Of a stretch of DNA of 64,000 nucleotides, positions 1 to 10,600 are shown piece by piece. The position numbers and the translations under genes are program-made. Under the pieces are notes generated by a model, which was given only the letters and a program-made list of their open reading frames with translations, was not told the origin of the DNA and ran no database searches. Positions within the stretch are counted from its first letter, which is position 1; each line of letters opens with the position of its first letter. Origin of the DNA: Isochrysis galbana (taxonomy: Eukaryota > Haptophyta > Isochrysidales > Isochrysidaceae); the NCBI GenBank assembly GCA_018136815.1, contig CM030944.1, positions 1,364,456-1,428,455 on the forward strand, read 5' to 3'.

Positions 1-189
1 CTTGGCCAGGTCCACGCGGAAGTCTCCACCTCCACGGCCCATGCCAGAGGCTGTGACGAGCAGCATCGCCAGGATGGCGCCGCTCATGCTCTCCTCCATG
101 TGTCCGCAGAACTTGAAGGCTGGGCCGCGGATCTCCTCGTAGGTGCGGTGACCGAGTCGCTTGGCGATGAAGACAAAGTAGTGGCCCAT
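1..189 (-). CDS. Partial second copy of the unknown gene at 3489-4007, cut by the window edge
   Basis: The reverse strand begins with ATG at 189 and reads MGHYFVFIAKRLGHR and onward for 63 residues to the window edge. It is almost identical to the start of the plus-strand gene at 3489; one visible substitution is Val to Met in the CGH(V/M)EES stretch. The two copies are divergent arms of an inverted duplication. Its 5' flank is interrupted 8 bp beyond position 197 by a hAT-like element, which separates the start codon from the ancestral upstream sequence now at 1119-1245. The remaining C-terminal part lies outside the window. Function unknown. Whether it is still expressed cannot be judged from sequence. 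Confidence 0.6.
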   Translation of the reverse strand, partial: MGHYFVFIAKRLGHRTYEEIRGPAFKFCGHMEESMSGAILAMLLVTASGMGRGGGDFRVDLAK

Positions 190-204
190 GTCGAAGGAGT
201 GAGG

Positions 205-1118
205 CAAGGCTCACCTACAATACTGAGAGTAATGCATTACTCCCCCACATTACTGGGCTTGCCAAAGTAATCATGGGCCGATTACTCCACCCACAAAGTA
301 ATCAGGGGCGGCATTACTCTCCTCAAAAAGCCTTAAAGTATTGCCTAACTAACGATTACTACCCCCGCTCTTCACTACAGCGCAGCGTGACAGTGTGAGC
401 GCCCTGTGTTATCCCTAGCCCTAGCTAGGGTTACTAGTTCCAGTGACTAGTTCCTAGTTCCCAGTTCCCAGGCGCTGCAGCTGCATTCTGGCTGCATTGT
501 GCATTGGCGCCACATTCGCATTCACATTGCAATTGATGATTAAAATTGACGAAGATCATTTACATACATACAATCCAACTCAAGACTACCAGTGCCCGTG
601 ATGCCCATCTCTTGCAGCTTCCAGTATGCCCCCGGAGCCCGGGTGATGGGCTTGTAGAGGGGGTCGTATGCAAGGACCGTGCAGAGGTATTTCGTGTTGC
701 GCTCCTCAGCCGTCATCCTTCCCTCCCAATAGCTGCCGGGAACTGCGACTTGCTCGCCAATGACGGAGCCCCGGTTGCGAATTTCAGGCAAGAATTGCCC
801 TGTGATGCGAGCATTGCGCATGCGGCCCCGGCCTCGACCTCCAGGCATGGCAGCAAGCGGCGCGGAGGGAGGGGAGGGCCGAACACGAGTTGCGAGTTGC
901 GAGTTCTGAGTTGCGAGTTCTGGGTACAATGTATAAAGAATAGTTTTTATTTAGTGAAGGCAAATACATACCGGTAATGCATTACATTACTAAAAACGTG
1001 ATTACTCGACCCCCGAGAGTAATCAACCTATGATTACTCGGGTCACAGAGTAGTCCATGCCACATTACTGGCGACCTTTAGTAATCATTTGTACTCTCAG
1101 TATTGTAGGTGAGCCTTG
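205..1118. mobile_element. hAT-like non-autonomous DNA transposon, 914 bp, with 8-bp target duplication
   Basis: The ends are perfect terminal inverted repeats of about 27 bp beginning CAAGGCTCACCTACAATACT. They are flanked by the 8-bp direct repeat GAGTGAGG at 197-204 and 1119-1126. The paralogous arm at 3470-3490 carries the uninterrupted site (GAGCGAGG followed directly by CTTGTGG on its complement), so insertion is shown directly. About seven GTAAT/ATTAC motifs lie inside each end (231-365 and 978-1090), resembling the subterminal transposase-binding repeats of hAT elements. An 8-bp duplication and a CA-GG type end fit hAT. No transposase domain was recognised inside. Confidence 0.85.
540..840 (-). 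other. Possible captured coding fragment inside the hAT-like element
   Basis: The reverse strand is open from 929 to a stop at 540. From about 840 the translation looks protein-like, containing MRNARITGQFLPEIRNRG and later YLCTVLAYDPLYKPITRAPG. I do not recognise a family. Non-autonomous elements often hold pieces of host genes or remnants of their own transposase, so either origin is possible. It has no convincing start of its own and may be non-functional. Confidence 0.3.
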
Positions 1119-1245
1119 GAGTGAGGCTTGTGGAGGAGGGAAGAGGTGAGTGAAGCGGGGTGTGGAAGATGTCTGGGAGGAAGACTTTGGATTTTCGCCA
1201 GATGCGTGCGCACGGCGTGCGCATGATGAGTGGCACGCCGTCAGG
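1119..1245. repeat. Left arm of inverted duplication (upstream part), paired with 3366-3480
   Basis: This stretch is the reverse complement, with a few differences, of 3366-3480: same order of the CACCCCGC, CCAGACATCTTCC and GGCGAAAATCCA blocks and the same GCGCACGGCGTGCGC palindrome. Together with 1-204 it makes a left arm of about 330 bp matching the right arm 3366-3680. It represents the promoter side of the partial gene at 1-189 before the hAT-like insertion. Confidence 0.85.
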
Positions 1246-1455
1246 TTTCGTCAATCCCCGCGGTGTGGTACTCGTCGAGCACAATCGTCACTCCGCGAGA
1301 CGCGAGTGCGCGGATCAACTTTTTTCTGGGGAAGGTATCTCCAAACGACCCATCTCCAACGAGGACCACGGTTCGTTCCTTCTCCTTGTCGTCGTCTGTC
1401 TTCTTGGGTTCCCCCTTTTCCTTGTCGTCGTCTGTCCTCTTGGGTTCCCTTTGAG
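1241..1455 (-). pseudogene. Possible Fanzor/TnpB-like C-terminal fragment
   Basis: The reverse strand encodes a Lys/Asp-rich linker repeated twice (TDDDKEKGEPKK type) and then VVLVGDGSFGDTFPRKK, a helix, and VTIVLDEYHT. The order G-D-x-S-F-G, basic helix, then hydrophobic strand with D-E-Y-x-T resembles the region before the zinc-ribbon cysteines of TnpB/Fanzor nucleases. The expected S-x-x-C cysteines are absent: after D-E-Y-H-T the sequence runs into the duplicated arm. RuvC residues upstream were not found. If the family is right, this is a remnant. The match is from memory of the motif and is not strong. Confidence 0.35.
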
Positions 1456-1609
1456 AGCGAACGGACACCAGTGCGCAGGCTTTGTTGTGTAAACGCCACT
1501 CGAGTCCTTGTGACCCCTCAGGTGTGCATTAATCCCCAAGACGACACACAACTAGTACGAAGCAACCACAAACTACCTTTGAGCGCACCCTCCCATCTAT
1601 GTGGGGGCA

Positions 1610-2125
1610 TCACCCACTCCACCACCACACAACGTTGTCGATTGTCCCTGGCAATTCTTCGTCAGCGAGTGAAGGAGGGCTTTCCTCTCGAGGGTGGAGG
1701 CGGCGAAGGAGGAGGCGGCGAGGGCGGCGGTGGTGAGGGTGGACCTTCGACAGCTCGCTCGACGAGCGCACGCGCGCCTCCCACTCGGCGCCCACGCGCG
1801 ACACGTAGCCGCTTAGGGGACCCGCGCCGGCGTCGAGGATCCCGCGCGACAGGCCGAGGTGGTGGAACTGCTCCGGCAGGCTCCGCTCGATCACGCGCTG
1901 ATCGATCGCGCGCAGCCGGAGCGCACGCTCGCACAGCACCACCTCCAGCACGCGCACCAGACCCGGCGCCGACAGCGCCTCCACCCACGTCGAGGCGCGC
2001 GTCCGCCACTCGTGCAGCCGGAGCAGCACCGCCTCCAGCGGCGCCTCCACCGACGACACCAGGCGGCTGGCCTCGGTGTGCGCGGTCCGCCACGACTCGT
2101 CGTCCACGTGCGCAAACGCCGGCAC
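1610..2125 (-). CDS. Hypothetical minus-strand reading frame, family unknown
   Basis: The reverse strand is open for 171 codons and contains a protein-like stretch (LVRVLEVVLCERALRLRAID and VIERSLPEQFHHLGLSRGIL) with balanced helix-forming composition, unlike the repetitive frames overlapping it. The C-terminal third, over the GGCGGC-rich repeat at 1695-1745, is low complexity and probably not coding. It lies upstream of the Fanzor-like fragment on the same strand, so it could be an older part of the same element. No domain is recognised and no start or splice sites could be fixed. Confidence 0.25.
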   Translation of the reverse strand: MPAFAHVDDESWRTAHTEASRLVSSVEAPLEAVLLRLHEWRTRASTWVEALSAPGLVRVLEVVLCERALRLRAIDQRVIERSLPEQFHHLGLSRGILDAGAGPLSGYVSRVGAEWEARVRSSSELSKVHPHHRRPRRLLLRRLHPREESPPSLADEELPGTIDNVVWWWSG

Positions 2126-2654
2126 CGCGTCATGCGCGCCGCGCAGCGCGTGGGCATTGGCGTCGTGCGCGCCCCGCCCACTCCTTCGAGCTCAAGCCAC
2201 TCGACCTCGACTCGGTCGTTGCACAGACGAAAGCTCCATCGACCAGGAAGGTTGTGTCGTCCGAAGGCCGAGGGTCGCGTCGGCGTCATGCACGCGGCGC
2301 AGCGCGGATGGCGCAGCGCGGGTGTTGGCGTCAATGCGCGCCCGCCACCATCGTGAGGAAGACGAGGGCGAGGAGAGAGCTGGAGGGTGAGCGAGGAGGG
2401 AGGAGGGAGGCAGGCAGTAGGAGCCGTCTCTCTCTGGTAGGTCGATGAGAGGGGGAGGAGGGGACCCGGGGGAGGGGGCCCGGGGGGAGGGGAGAGACCC
2501 CAAGACCTATCGATTGTTTACGTTAGTGTTTTCGCAATATACGGTAATATTTTCCCCGGTCCCAGGGGTGCCCCCGCGGTTCCCGACCGCCTCTGCGTCC
2601 AGAGTCCCCCCGCGGAAAGAGTGAACGCACGGCGTGCACCTTCCTGGAAGTTGC

Positions 2655-3413
2655 TATGCGCACGCACGGCGCCCCGCGGGGGGGGGAGCCGATGTGCATA
2701 CGCACGGCGTGCACAATGATTGCAAGCAATCACACGTGCTGCGCAAACGAAACATCTCGTATATGGCTACTTTACGTTAATGTGGGCCTTAGGGGAAAAA
2801 GTTTCTATGCGCACGCACGGCGCCCTCGCGAGGGGGGAAGTCGATGCGCATACGCACGGCGTGCACAATGATTGCAAGTAATCACATGTGCTGCGTAAAC
2901 GAAACATCTCGTATACGGCGACTTTACGTTAATGTGGGCCTTAGGGGAAAAAGTTTCTATGCGCACGCACGGCGCCCTCGCGAGGGGGGGGGGTGGCCGA
3001 TGCACATCGCGCCGTGTCCATAGTTACAAAGTAATCACAATCGAAAAGCGCCGACACGGCGCCCTCCGGGGGCAATTCATCTTGCGCACAGCGTGCGCCT
3101 GCAGAAACCCTTTGTGCGCATCCGTGACGGCGCGCGGAAACTTCCATGCACACGCACGGCGCCCCCGCGGGGGGGGGGCCGATGCGCATCTGGCGACATG
3201 TGATTGCAACTCATCTTGCACACGGCGTGCGCCTGCCGAAACTCTTATGCGCATCCATGAAACTTCCATGGCGTGCGGGAACTTCAATGCGCACGCACGG
3301 AGTCCCGCGGGGGGATTGCACGGCGTGCGCTTGACGAAACATTCCACGCACGGGACCCCCGCGCATGATTGCCACTCATCATGCGCACGGCGTGCGCATG
3401 CATCTGGCGAAAA
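2655..3413. repeat. GC-rich tandem repeat, 151-bp unit then shorter degenerate units
   Basis: Two near-complete units are 2655-2805 and 2806-2957. A third starts at 2958 and diverges after about 45 bp. Each unit has TATGCGCACGCACGGCGCCC, a G-run, a GTGCATACGC block, CACAATGATTGCAAG, and GGGCCTTAGGGGAAAAAGTT. From 3000 to 3413 only the GCGCACGCACGGCG core recurs at irregular spacing, including the palindrome GCGCAC-GGC-GTGCGC at about 3385-3400, which is also present in the left arm near 1208. The array ends about 75 bp before the start codon at 3489, so it makes up most of the upstream region of that gene. Confidence 0.85.
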
Positions 3414-3488
3414 TCCAGAGTCTTCCTCCCAGACATCTTCCACACCCCGCTCTCCTCTTCCCTCCTCCACAAGCCTCGCTCCTTCGAC

Positions 3489-4007
3489 ATGGGCCACTAC
3501 TTTGTCTTCATCGCCAAGCGACTCGGTCACCGCACCTACGAGGAGATCCGCGGCCCAGCCTTCAAGTTCTGCGGACACGTGGAGGAGAGCATGAGCGGCG
3601 CCATCCTGGCGATGCTACTCGTCACAGCCTCTGGCATGGGCCGTGGAGGTGGAGACTTCCGCGTGGACCTGGCCAAGGAACGCTACCCGTCGATGTGGGC
3701 ACTCATCGAGCCATACATGGGCCGTTGGTGCAAGGCAACCCTCATGCTCGTCGGCGACTACTCCGACGAGTACGACAGGATCCCCAAGACCAAGTACATT
3801 GGAGACGAGGCCGCCGCCGCGTACCTCTGCATGGAATACATCACGGCGGTCGCGTACGCTGAGACGAATCCCATGGTGCAAGTGCACCAAGTAGCTGGCA
3901 AACTCTACATGGAGAACAAGAAGGCCGTCCTCGCACGCGTCACGGACCTCGCCACGATCGAGGAGGAGGGGTGTGAGAAAAAGACGAAAAGGATGAAAAC
4001 TCAGTAG
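3489..4007 (+). CDS. Unknown 172-residue protein, intact copy of the duplicated gene
   Basis: The protein starts MGHYFVFIAKRLGHRTYEE and ends with a basic tail KKTKRMKTQ. The frame is open further upstream to 3369, but that part lies in the promoter repeats; ATG 3489 is preferred because the same start is conserved in the inverted copy at 189. The sequence looks like a compact soluble alpha-rich protein with a Gly-rich loop (GMGRGGGDF) near residue 50. I do not recognise the family. No signal peptide or membrane span is evident. The V/M difference between copies shows slight divergence since duplication. Confidence 0.6.
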   Translation: MGHYFVFIAKRLGHRTYEEIRGPAFKFCGHVEESMSGAILAMLLVTASGMGRGGGDFRVDLAKERYPSMWALIEPYMGRWCKATLMLVGDYSDEYDRIPKTKYIGDEAAAAYLCMEYITAVAYAETNPMVQVHQVAGKLYMENKKAVLARVTDLATIEEEGCEKKTKRMKTQ

Positions 4008-4670
4008 CTTTGGGGTTACCGTGTGTTTGGGGGAAAGGGGGGGGGGGGGGAGTTGCTATGCTCACGCGCCGCGTCCTTGATTAGCTTTGTACTCATCTTT
4101 GTAATAATAATACCCTGGAGACTAGTTGAAAAAGAAAACATGCACCTCTTGGTAAAAAAAAAGAATCACCTGGCCCTCTTTTGACGGAACGCGACTTCCT
4201 TAGCTTGGGTTGTAGCGGTAGCGGGAGCCTCGTGTGTGTGGTCGATGTGCAAGTGGCCACCGTCCACCGTCGGCGCACCTGGACCGCTACTTTTCCTCCA
4301 ACGCGCCATAAGAACACAAGGCACAAGGCACCGGTGCAGGGAGTTTCTCGATGGAGCTTGTCGCCCGGAACGACCTTTCTCTATTCATATACACCGTCTT
4401 AATCAGAGGTACCCCCACACACGTGGCAAACAACAAAACTCTGATGCCTCACCAAAGAAGGGGGGGGAAGCTACGTAGCTGCGAGCCATCGTGCCGATGC
4501 AGCCAATACCACAATTCTTGATCGTGACCAGACACCATCCCGAATAGGTTGAGCACGTAACCAACACGGGACTCGATTACGCGTACTCCTAAATACTCAC
4601 AATCGAGCACTGCAGCTGTCCAATTCGGAACGAGCAGCGTACTCAATGGCAAGCCGGCAGGGAATAGGAT
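4008..4670. other. Convergent intergenic spacer
   Basis: This spacer lies between the 3' ends of the unknown gene (ending 4007) and the channel gene (stop at 4671 on the minus strand). It holds a G-run near 4038-4050 and nothing else I can support; the short open frames are unconvincing. Confidence 0.5.
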
Positions 4671-7600
4671 TCAACGGCGCGGTAGAAGGGATCGGTCTGA
4701 ACCCTGCCTTCGCCCCGCACCAAATGAAAATCCAGCCGCAGGAGGGGTAGTACTAGCAACCCCCGCCCTGCCAATGGAGAGTGAGGCTTGTATAGAAGCT
4801 AGTGCGCGCTCGTGCGCAAGTTGTCCAGCCACAATCGCTTCGAGAGTGGCCTCAAGCCGCGGCGGAATGGACGAGCGCCCATCGAGCACGTCCAACTGAG
4901 AGAGGCATTTATGGTGCATTGCGTCAGGCACATGAATAGGATTGCGGGTGGCTATGGGTGGGAGGAAATGCGAAAGAGCACCAGCTTACCTGCCGTTGCC
5001 GCATTTCGGCCAATTCACGGCGCAAGAGTGCCAAGTCGTCTTGTAAGTCCGAGATGCGATCTCGTTGGGCGGGAGGCTCCGGAGGCAAACAAACATGCAA
5101 CCACCGAGGCCAACGTCCTGAACGAGGAGAAAAGATTACTCGTGCTAGGATTTCGTACTCGATGAGCAGTATGGCCTGCGTATCGGGACGAAGGACGCCA
5201 TCGTAGGAATAGAGTGTGCTCGACATGCAAGACCCTGCCGAGAGCTTCTGCTAGAAATAGCTTCTTGCACTTTTGGAATCAGCTCACTTGCTGGAAGTTG
5301 GACGCGAGAAGTGAGGATGCTTTGATTTTGGCGTATGCGTCGCTTAACTTTGCGATGAGGAGGTTTAGGAGAACGATCTGCACCAGAACCTGCAATATTG
5401 GATACAAACGATTCTCGTTTGTCATCTGCATCGGCAGCATGGCCGTGCGTGCCTTTCGACTCCTTCTACAAGCTAGCCCAGGGCGAACGAAATGGATAGC
5501 CCATAGAGGGGGAAGAGAGTGGCTGATTGTGCACAGCAGCACCGGCAAAGCCGTCGCTACGTGATGAAGAGACATTTGTCACGCTTCGCACCGCTCACGC
5601 TGAAATTGGGCAACAAATGCTGCCAAACTTTCACCTGCAAGACAACCGCAATGTATCTAGCTGGCCAAACCTCAAGAAGAGCGGATTCGACTGCATCACC
5701 TTTGCTGCCGAACAGGAAGATATCAAGCGCCGTGTGGAAGGCGCGAAAGATGTCGCCAAAGTTGTACCATAAGTCGATGGTACCCGTAGCCGTAGATTGA
5801 TATTCCTCCTGAGATGTGAGAGTCGGTGAGGACGAGTTGGCATGGGGCGAGAGGCAACTAGCACTGTTCTTGAGCTCCCAAGGGCTTTGGTGATCATGTG
5901 GGAAAGTTGCAGCGAGAATGGACGTCGCTGCCACCATCTATGGATGCAACAGTCACGCCCCGCGGTGCCTTGTCATGCCCTCAAGCCGGTCGCAAGCAGC
6001 GGGGAAGGCCGACACCGCCGAGCATACTTGGAGCAGGAGCATCGCGCTCGAACGCTCGTGTGGATAGCCGTCTCCAGGGTGGATTTGGGTGTGCACGTCG
6101 AAGAGAAGGAGCCCCAAAGGAAGAGTTCCTCCCAAGCAAATCAGGAGAAGGAAGGCGAGGAAGGCACGCGAGGTGTGCAACGCCTCGAGAACCATTTGGT
6201 ACAGCTCGCCGAACGCCGAATGTCGTGTTAGAATGCGCACCTGCATTGACAAGCACAGCAATCGATCGTCAGTCTATGAGCAAAGCTTCAGAGTGGCAAG
6301 AAAGCCTGGCGGCGAAAGGGCGAACTTCATTCACCATCTCGACCCACTGCATCAAGATGCCGGAGGCAAGTAGCAGCCTCGTGAGGCCGCAACCAAGTAA
6401 GCCGCCCTCATATGACGATCCCAAGTGAACGAGCACCACGCCCGAGAGCTGCGCATGATGGGAAGGACAATCATCAAAGTATACGGGACTAGCTGTTGTT
6501 CCCTCGCGCGAGAGGCAACAAGAAAGTACACGCTCTATGGCGCTGCGGCGCTGCGGCATCGAGGGCGCGCGAGGGCCCACCCATCATGTAATCGGACGGG
6601 TTGGAGTGAAGCGCTCACTCCTAGTGAGCGCGATTGGTGAGTCACGCGTTGGGTTCGTAGGTGAAGCACCCGCAGGGCTTTGGCCAAGATCTCACCTGTG
6701 TAATGCCGATGAGAAGGCGCCATAGCGTATGGGCAGTTGCGAGCTGGAAGGAAAAGTGAGAGCGCGACTGATGCGAGTTGTGCCAGAAGAGGATCGCATT
6801 GATTCCTAAATACGTGACTCCGAGGACGGACGATGCAATGTATCTGCGAGGCGAAACGGGGCACTTGCATATTGGTCTCATGCGAAACGAGAGCGACGGC
6901 GAACATGGCGTCGCCAGGTCCTCGACCTGGAGTAAGCAAAACAGCTGAGTGCTCTACTCCACCCTATACAGGTGGCGCCCGGCGCGAAAATTAGCAGAGG
7001 TTCACTGCGCTCAAGTAGAAGTAGCCAACGCTACATGGCAATGCCTCCTACGCTGCGATGACTCACGTGGTTTGTAAAAGAAATAGATACACGGAGCAGT
7101 ACTCGGCATCGCGAACGCCAGAGGGCGGCACTGGCATGAAGGGGAACCCCGACCTGCTTGCGCAATCCAACGTGTCAGTTCCATTTGAGGACCAAATCGG
7201 CGCCGCCTATTAGCCAAGAGGTTTGTCGGCTAAGTGTTAGCACGCACACGTGTGAGGTGCACTGGTTGCTCTTGAGGAAGCGGCGGAATCCATAATGTGC
7301 CGTCATCAGTGCCGCATGAGCTCCAGCGACTCCTGCCACATCCACGCGGGGACGAGGGTGCTGCGAAATGCTTGCAGCCCATGTACATAGAGAATAGACA
7401 GAATAGGAGAAACAACCACGATGCAACGACTCACCTTCCAGTGTGAGTCGCTGTCCGAAAAATAATAGACGCTAGCGTAGGCGAACATGGCGGAGACCAG
7501 CGTGTATGCTAGCCATGTCCCCACGTGAAGCGTCCAAATACTTGAACCAAAGGCCTGCGGCGTTCCAAGGAAGCACGAGATAGTGAGCACAACAGCATCT

Positions 7601-10600
7601 AAATGAGGACACCTCGTGCAACGTCACTTCAGCACCTCGATCGTGCCACATGGCTTGGATCCCACCTGCCACTTGAAGACCAGTAGCGCTTCGACCGCCG
7701 AAGAGCGGAAAGCTGATCGGTCGTTGGTAGATACCGCCGCGTCGACGATCAAGGCGAGATGGTTCGTGGAGTAACCAGCGAAGTCCTCGAACGGAATGAC
7801 CTTGACATGACCTTCTCCCTGTGGAATACCACTGCTCTGACGTCCGTGTTGACCACCTACGATCCAATGAATGAATGAGTCGAAGGGGTCGCGCCGAAAT
7901 CATCATGAGCATTCCGGGCACTATGAAGTTGCTATGCGATGAGATGGGGGCACGACATCTGCCCACACGAAAGGCATGGGCATTTCATAGAGAGAGACTA
8001 TCATGGCAGCAGCATCGCGCGAATGGCTTCGATTTGACGACGCCATAGACCGATAGGCGGCTGCCGGGAAAGGTGTATCTAAGGAGTGGCTAGATTGCGC
8101 ACCGGCCTGCTTGACGGGTCGTCCACCCCCCCCCATAGCATTGACGCTCGTGGTGTTATTGCCTCCGGCAGCTGATGCATTAGACATCCTAGCGCGCGTA
8201 GCGGATGTTGTGCTACAATGTGCATGGCTTAGGACAGGTGAAGCGACCGCGGAAGCTCGGTGCGAGCCGGCACCGCCGATTGTAGCACTTCCTGCCCTTA
8301 ATGTCGCGGGACCCGGCCGCTCGTCCTGTAGTCGCTGCCAGAGTGTAGGAGCTGGTTCTGCAGTTGTGGACATGGCGGCGCGTAGTCGAGTCACAGAACG
8401 AAATATGCCGAGCGCCCGCTCATGCGCAGGTATATTGCCACCGCCTTCCATTTCGTCATCATCTTCGTCTGCTGTTGGATCATATCTGGACGAGTCGCGT
8501 GCTGTGACTCCATCTGCTCGATACGTCCTCCTGGCACTATCAAGGTGTTTGCGATAGCATGAACGGCCGAGGCAGCGCACCATGCCCATACAACAGGCCC
8601 CGCCCCAACGCAAAATTGAGCCGGGACCTACCAACCACCACCAACACAGAGCCCCTTCAAGTGACCACTCGTCATCACCCACTGGACCACCACGTCGGTA
8701 TCGGCCATCAGAAGAGAGGCGCTCAGATGTGCCAAATATCTCGGCGGCAGTCGTCCGCCTTCCTGCAGCACGCGCTTCCCACCGCCCGATCCATGCGCCC
8801 CAACTGGACATTGTACCCAACTGCAACAAGCGAGCCCTGTGCGCTGCCACGTGCGCCTCCCAATAGCCCTCGAGAAGATGATATCGAGAGCCGCAAACTT
8901 CGATCGACGACCGCAACGAGTGAGGCTGACTGAGTGTGCAAGCCTGCGCGTTCATAGGAGGGGGGCGGCCAACGCGGGCAAGGAAGCGTAAGAGACCCAG
9001 CGCCATCTGCCAAACGCTCAGGGCCACGAGAAGAAGAACAAACTACTCGGGCGCGAAACCTGAGCTTGCTCTCACCTCCTCAATGGCGAGTGGCATCTCG
9101 CCGAGAAGACGAAGATACTCACGCGGGAATGTGCGTGCTAGGATCTCAAAAGTTTCACGAACTGGGGACATTGCAGCTGGAGACGTATGGATGCGGCCAT
9201 CGATTAAGCACTGGAAGGAAAGGGAAAGGCAGTCGAAGGAGGGCCAAGCAGTGGGCGTCAGGAATATACAATTTTGTAAAGGTCAATCACACATGGCTTT
9301 CGAGATAGCCAAGAATTTCACCTGCACGAGGCGCGCAATCCATGTGCTGGACTCCTTCGCCAGCGCCGCGTGCCAAGCTGAGGCATAGCCCCCAGGAACA
9401 AGGCCTGGATGATGAGCGCGCAGTAAACCGATGGTGTGACCTTCGCCGAGCAATGCATCGAGCATATCACCTAGATTGCGCGAGGGTCATTGGGCGAAGG
9501 ACGGTATTTCATCAATCATACCTCGCATTATGACTTTTGTGTAGAATATCGCGCTTTGGCTCAAGTAAGTGCGGATTTCAAGGCCCGGGTCAAGGATCTT
9601 CAATCTGGCGAGTCCACCCACGCGGCTCTTGATTTTCGTTTCATGCGTACCATCAACACCGTGCGATATCGCAAGCTGAAGAAATGTGGATCCGGATTGT
9701 TGTTCTCGACAATTTATGAGCGCCGGTTGCAGCTTTACGAGAGAACGCAACGCGGCCCAGCCAGCATTTGGCGATTGGCGGGAGGGCGCCTTCAGGAGTT
9801 TGGCAAGAGCCGCATATGAGGGAAGGTCTCCCCAGCCATAGGTCGACTCATCTTTGCCGTAGCGGAGGCACGCGTTCTCCTATCACATCGAGGAAGAGGG
9901 GGGGGGGGGGGGGGCGGAGAGAGAATGGAGCCATTTGACTAATAAAATCGGATGTTGCGAATGGTGGCTATTCAGAGGTTTCGTCAGACACCGGGCCACT
10001 ACAATGGCACACCTGTGTGAAGCATACTGCCGAATGAGTGAGTGCAACGGAGAGCGAAGGGTTATCGCCCTGGTGTGGCAACACGAGTACAGATGCAGCT
10101 GTCTCGAGATCGTAGACCTATGGATGGCGGCGAGAGAGCGTGGTGATTTGAAGCGTACTTGTACCACTTAGGAGGCCTTGCCACTGGGGCTCCATTCAGC
10201 ATTGTTGGGATGCAAGCATCGCATGAGATGCTCAGATGCAAAGCGGCGCCCACTTGCACGAGGTGGGACTCTCCGGAAACTGCGCAACGGTTCCCAGCGC
10301 CGATAGATAGCGACCAAATTGTGCCACCGGTATCAATTGCATGAAGAACCTAAGGAGGCGTGCACATAGCTCGGTTATGGCGGGGTGGAGGATGGCAGCA
10401 CCATAGTACGCCGGATGCTCAGCAATGGGATCAAGCGTGGCTTTGCCAAAAACTCAACAAGGCAGAACGCATAACCCTCGGCTGCGGTGCGAACGCATGG
10501 ATATGTCAGAGAAACCATCAAGTTTTGGGGGGGGGGGGGGGGGGGGACGCTTTTCCCTAGCCCACCTGTCCGCTCCCCGCATCGCGTATTGTCAACACTT

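Noticed and set aside
1150-2448. A 432-codon plus-strand open frame
   Set aside because: It runs through the inverted arm and GGCGGC repeats, with Arg/Ala/Pro-rich translation and no domain; the opposite strand is more protein-like.
7921-9027. A single 368-codon minus-strand exon
   Set aside because: Its ends read through splice-like sites; only internal parts fit the channel gene, so it is treated as intron-containing.
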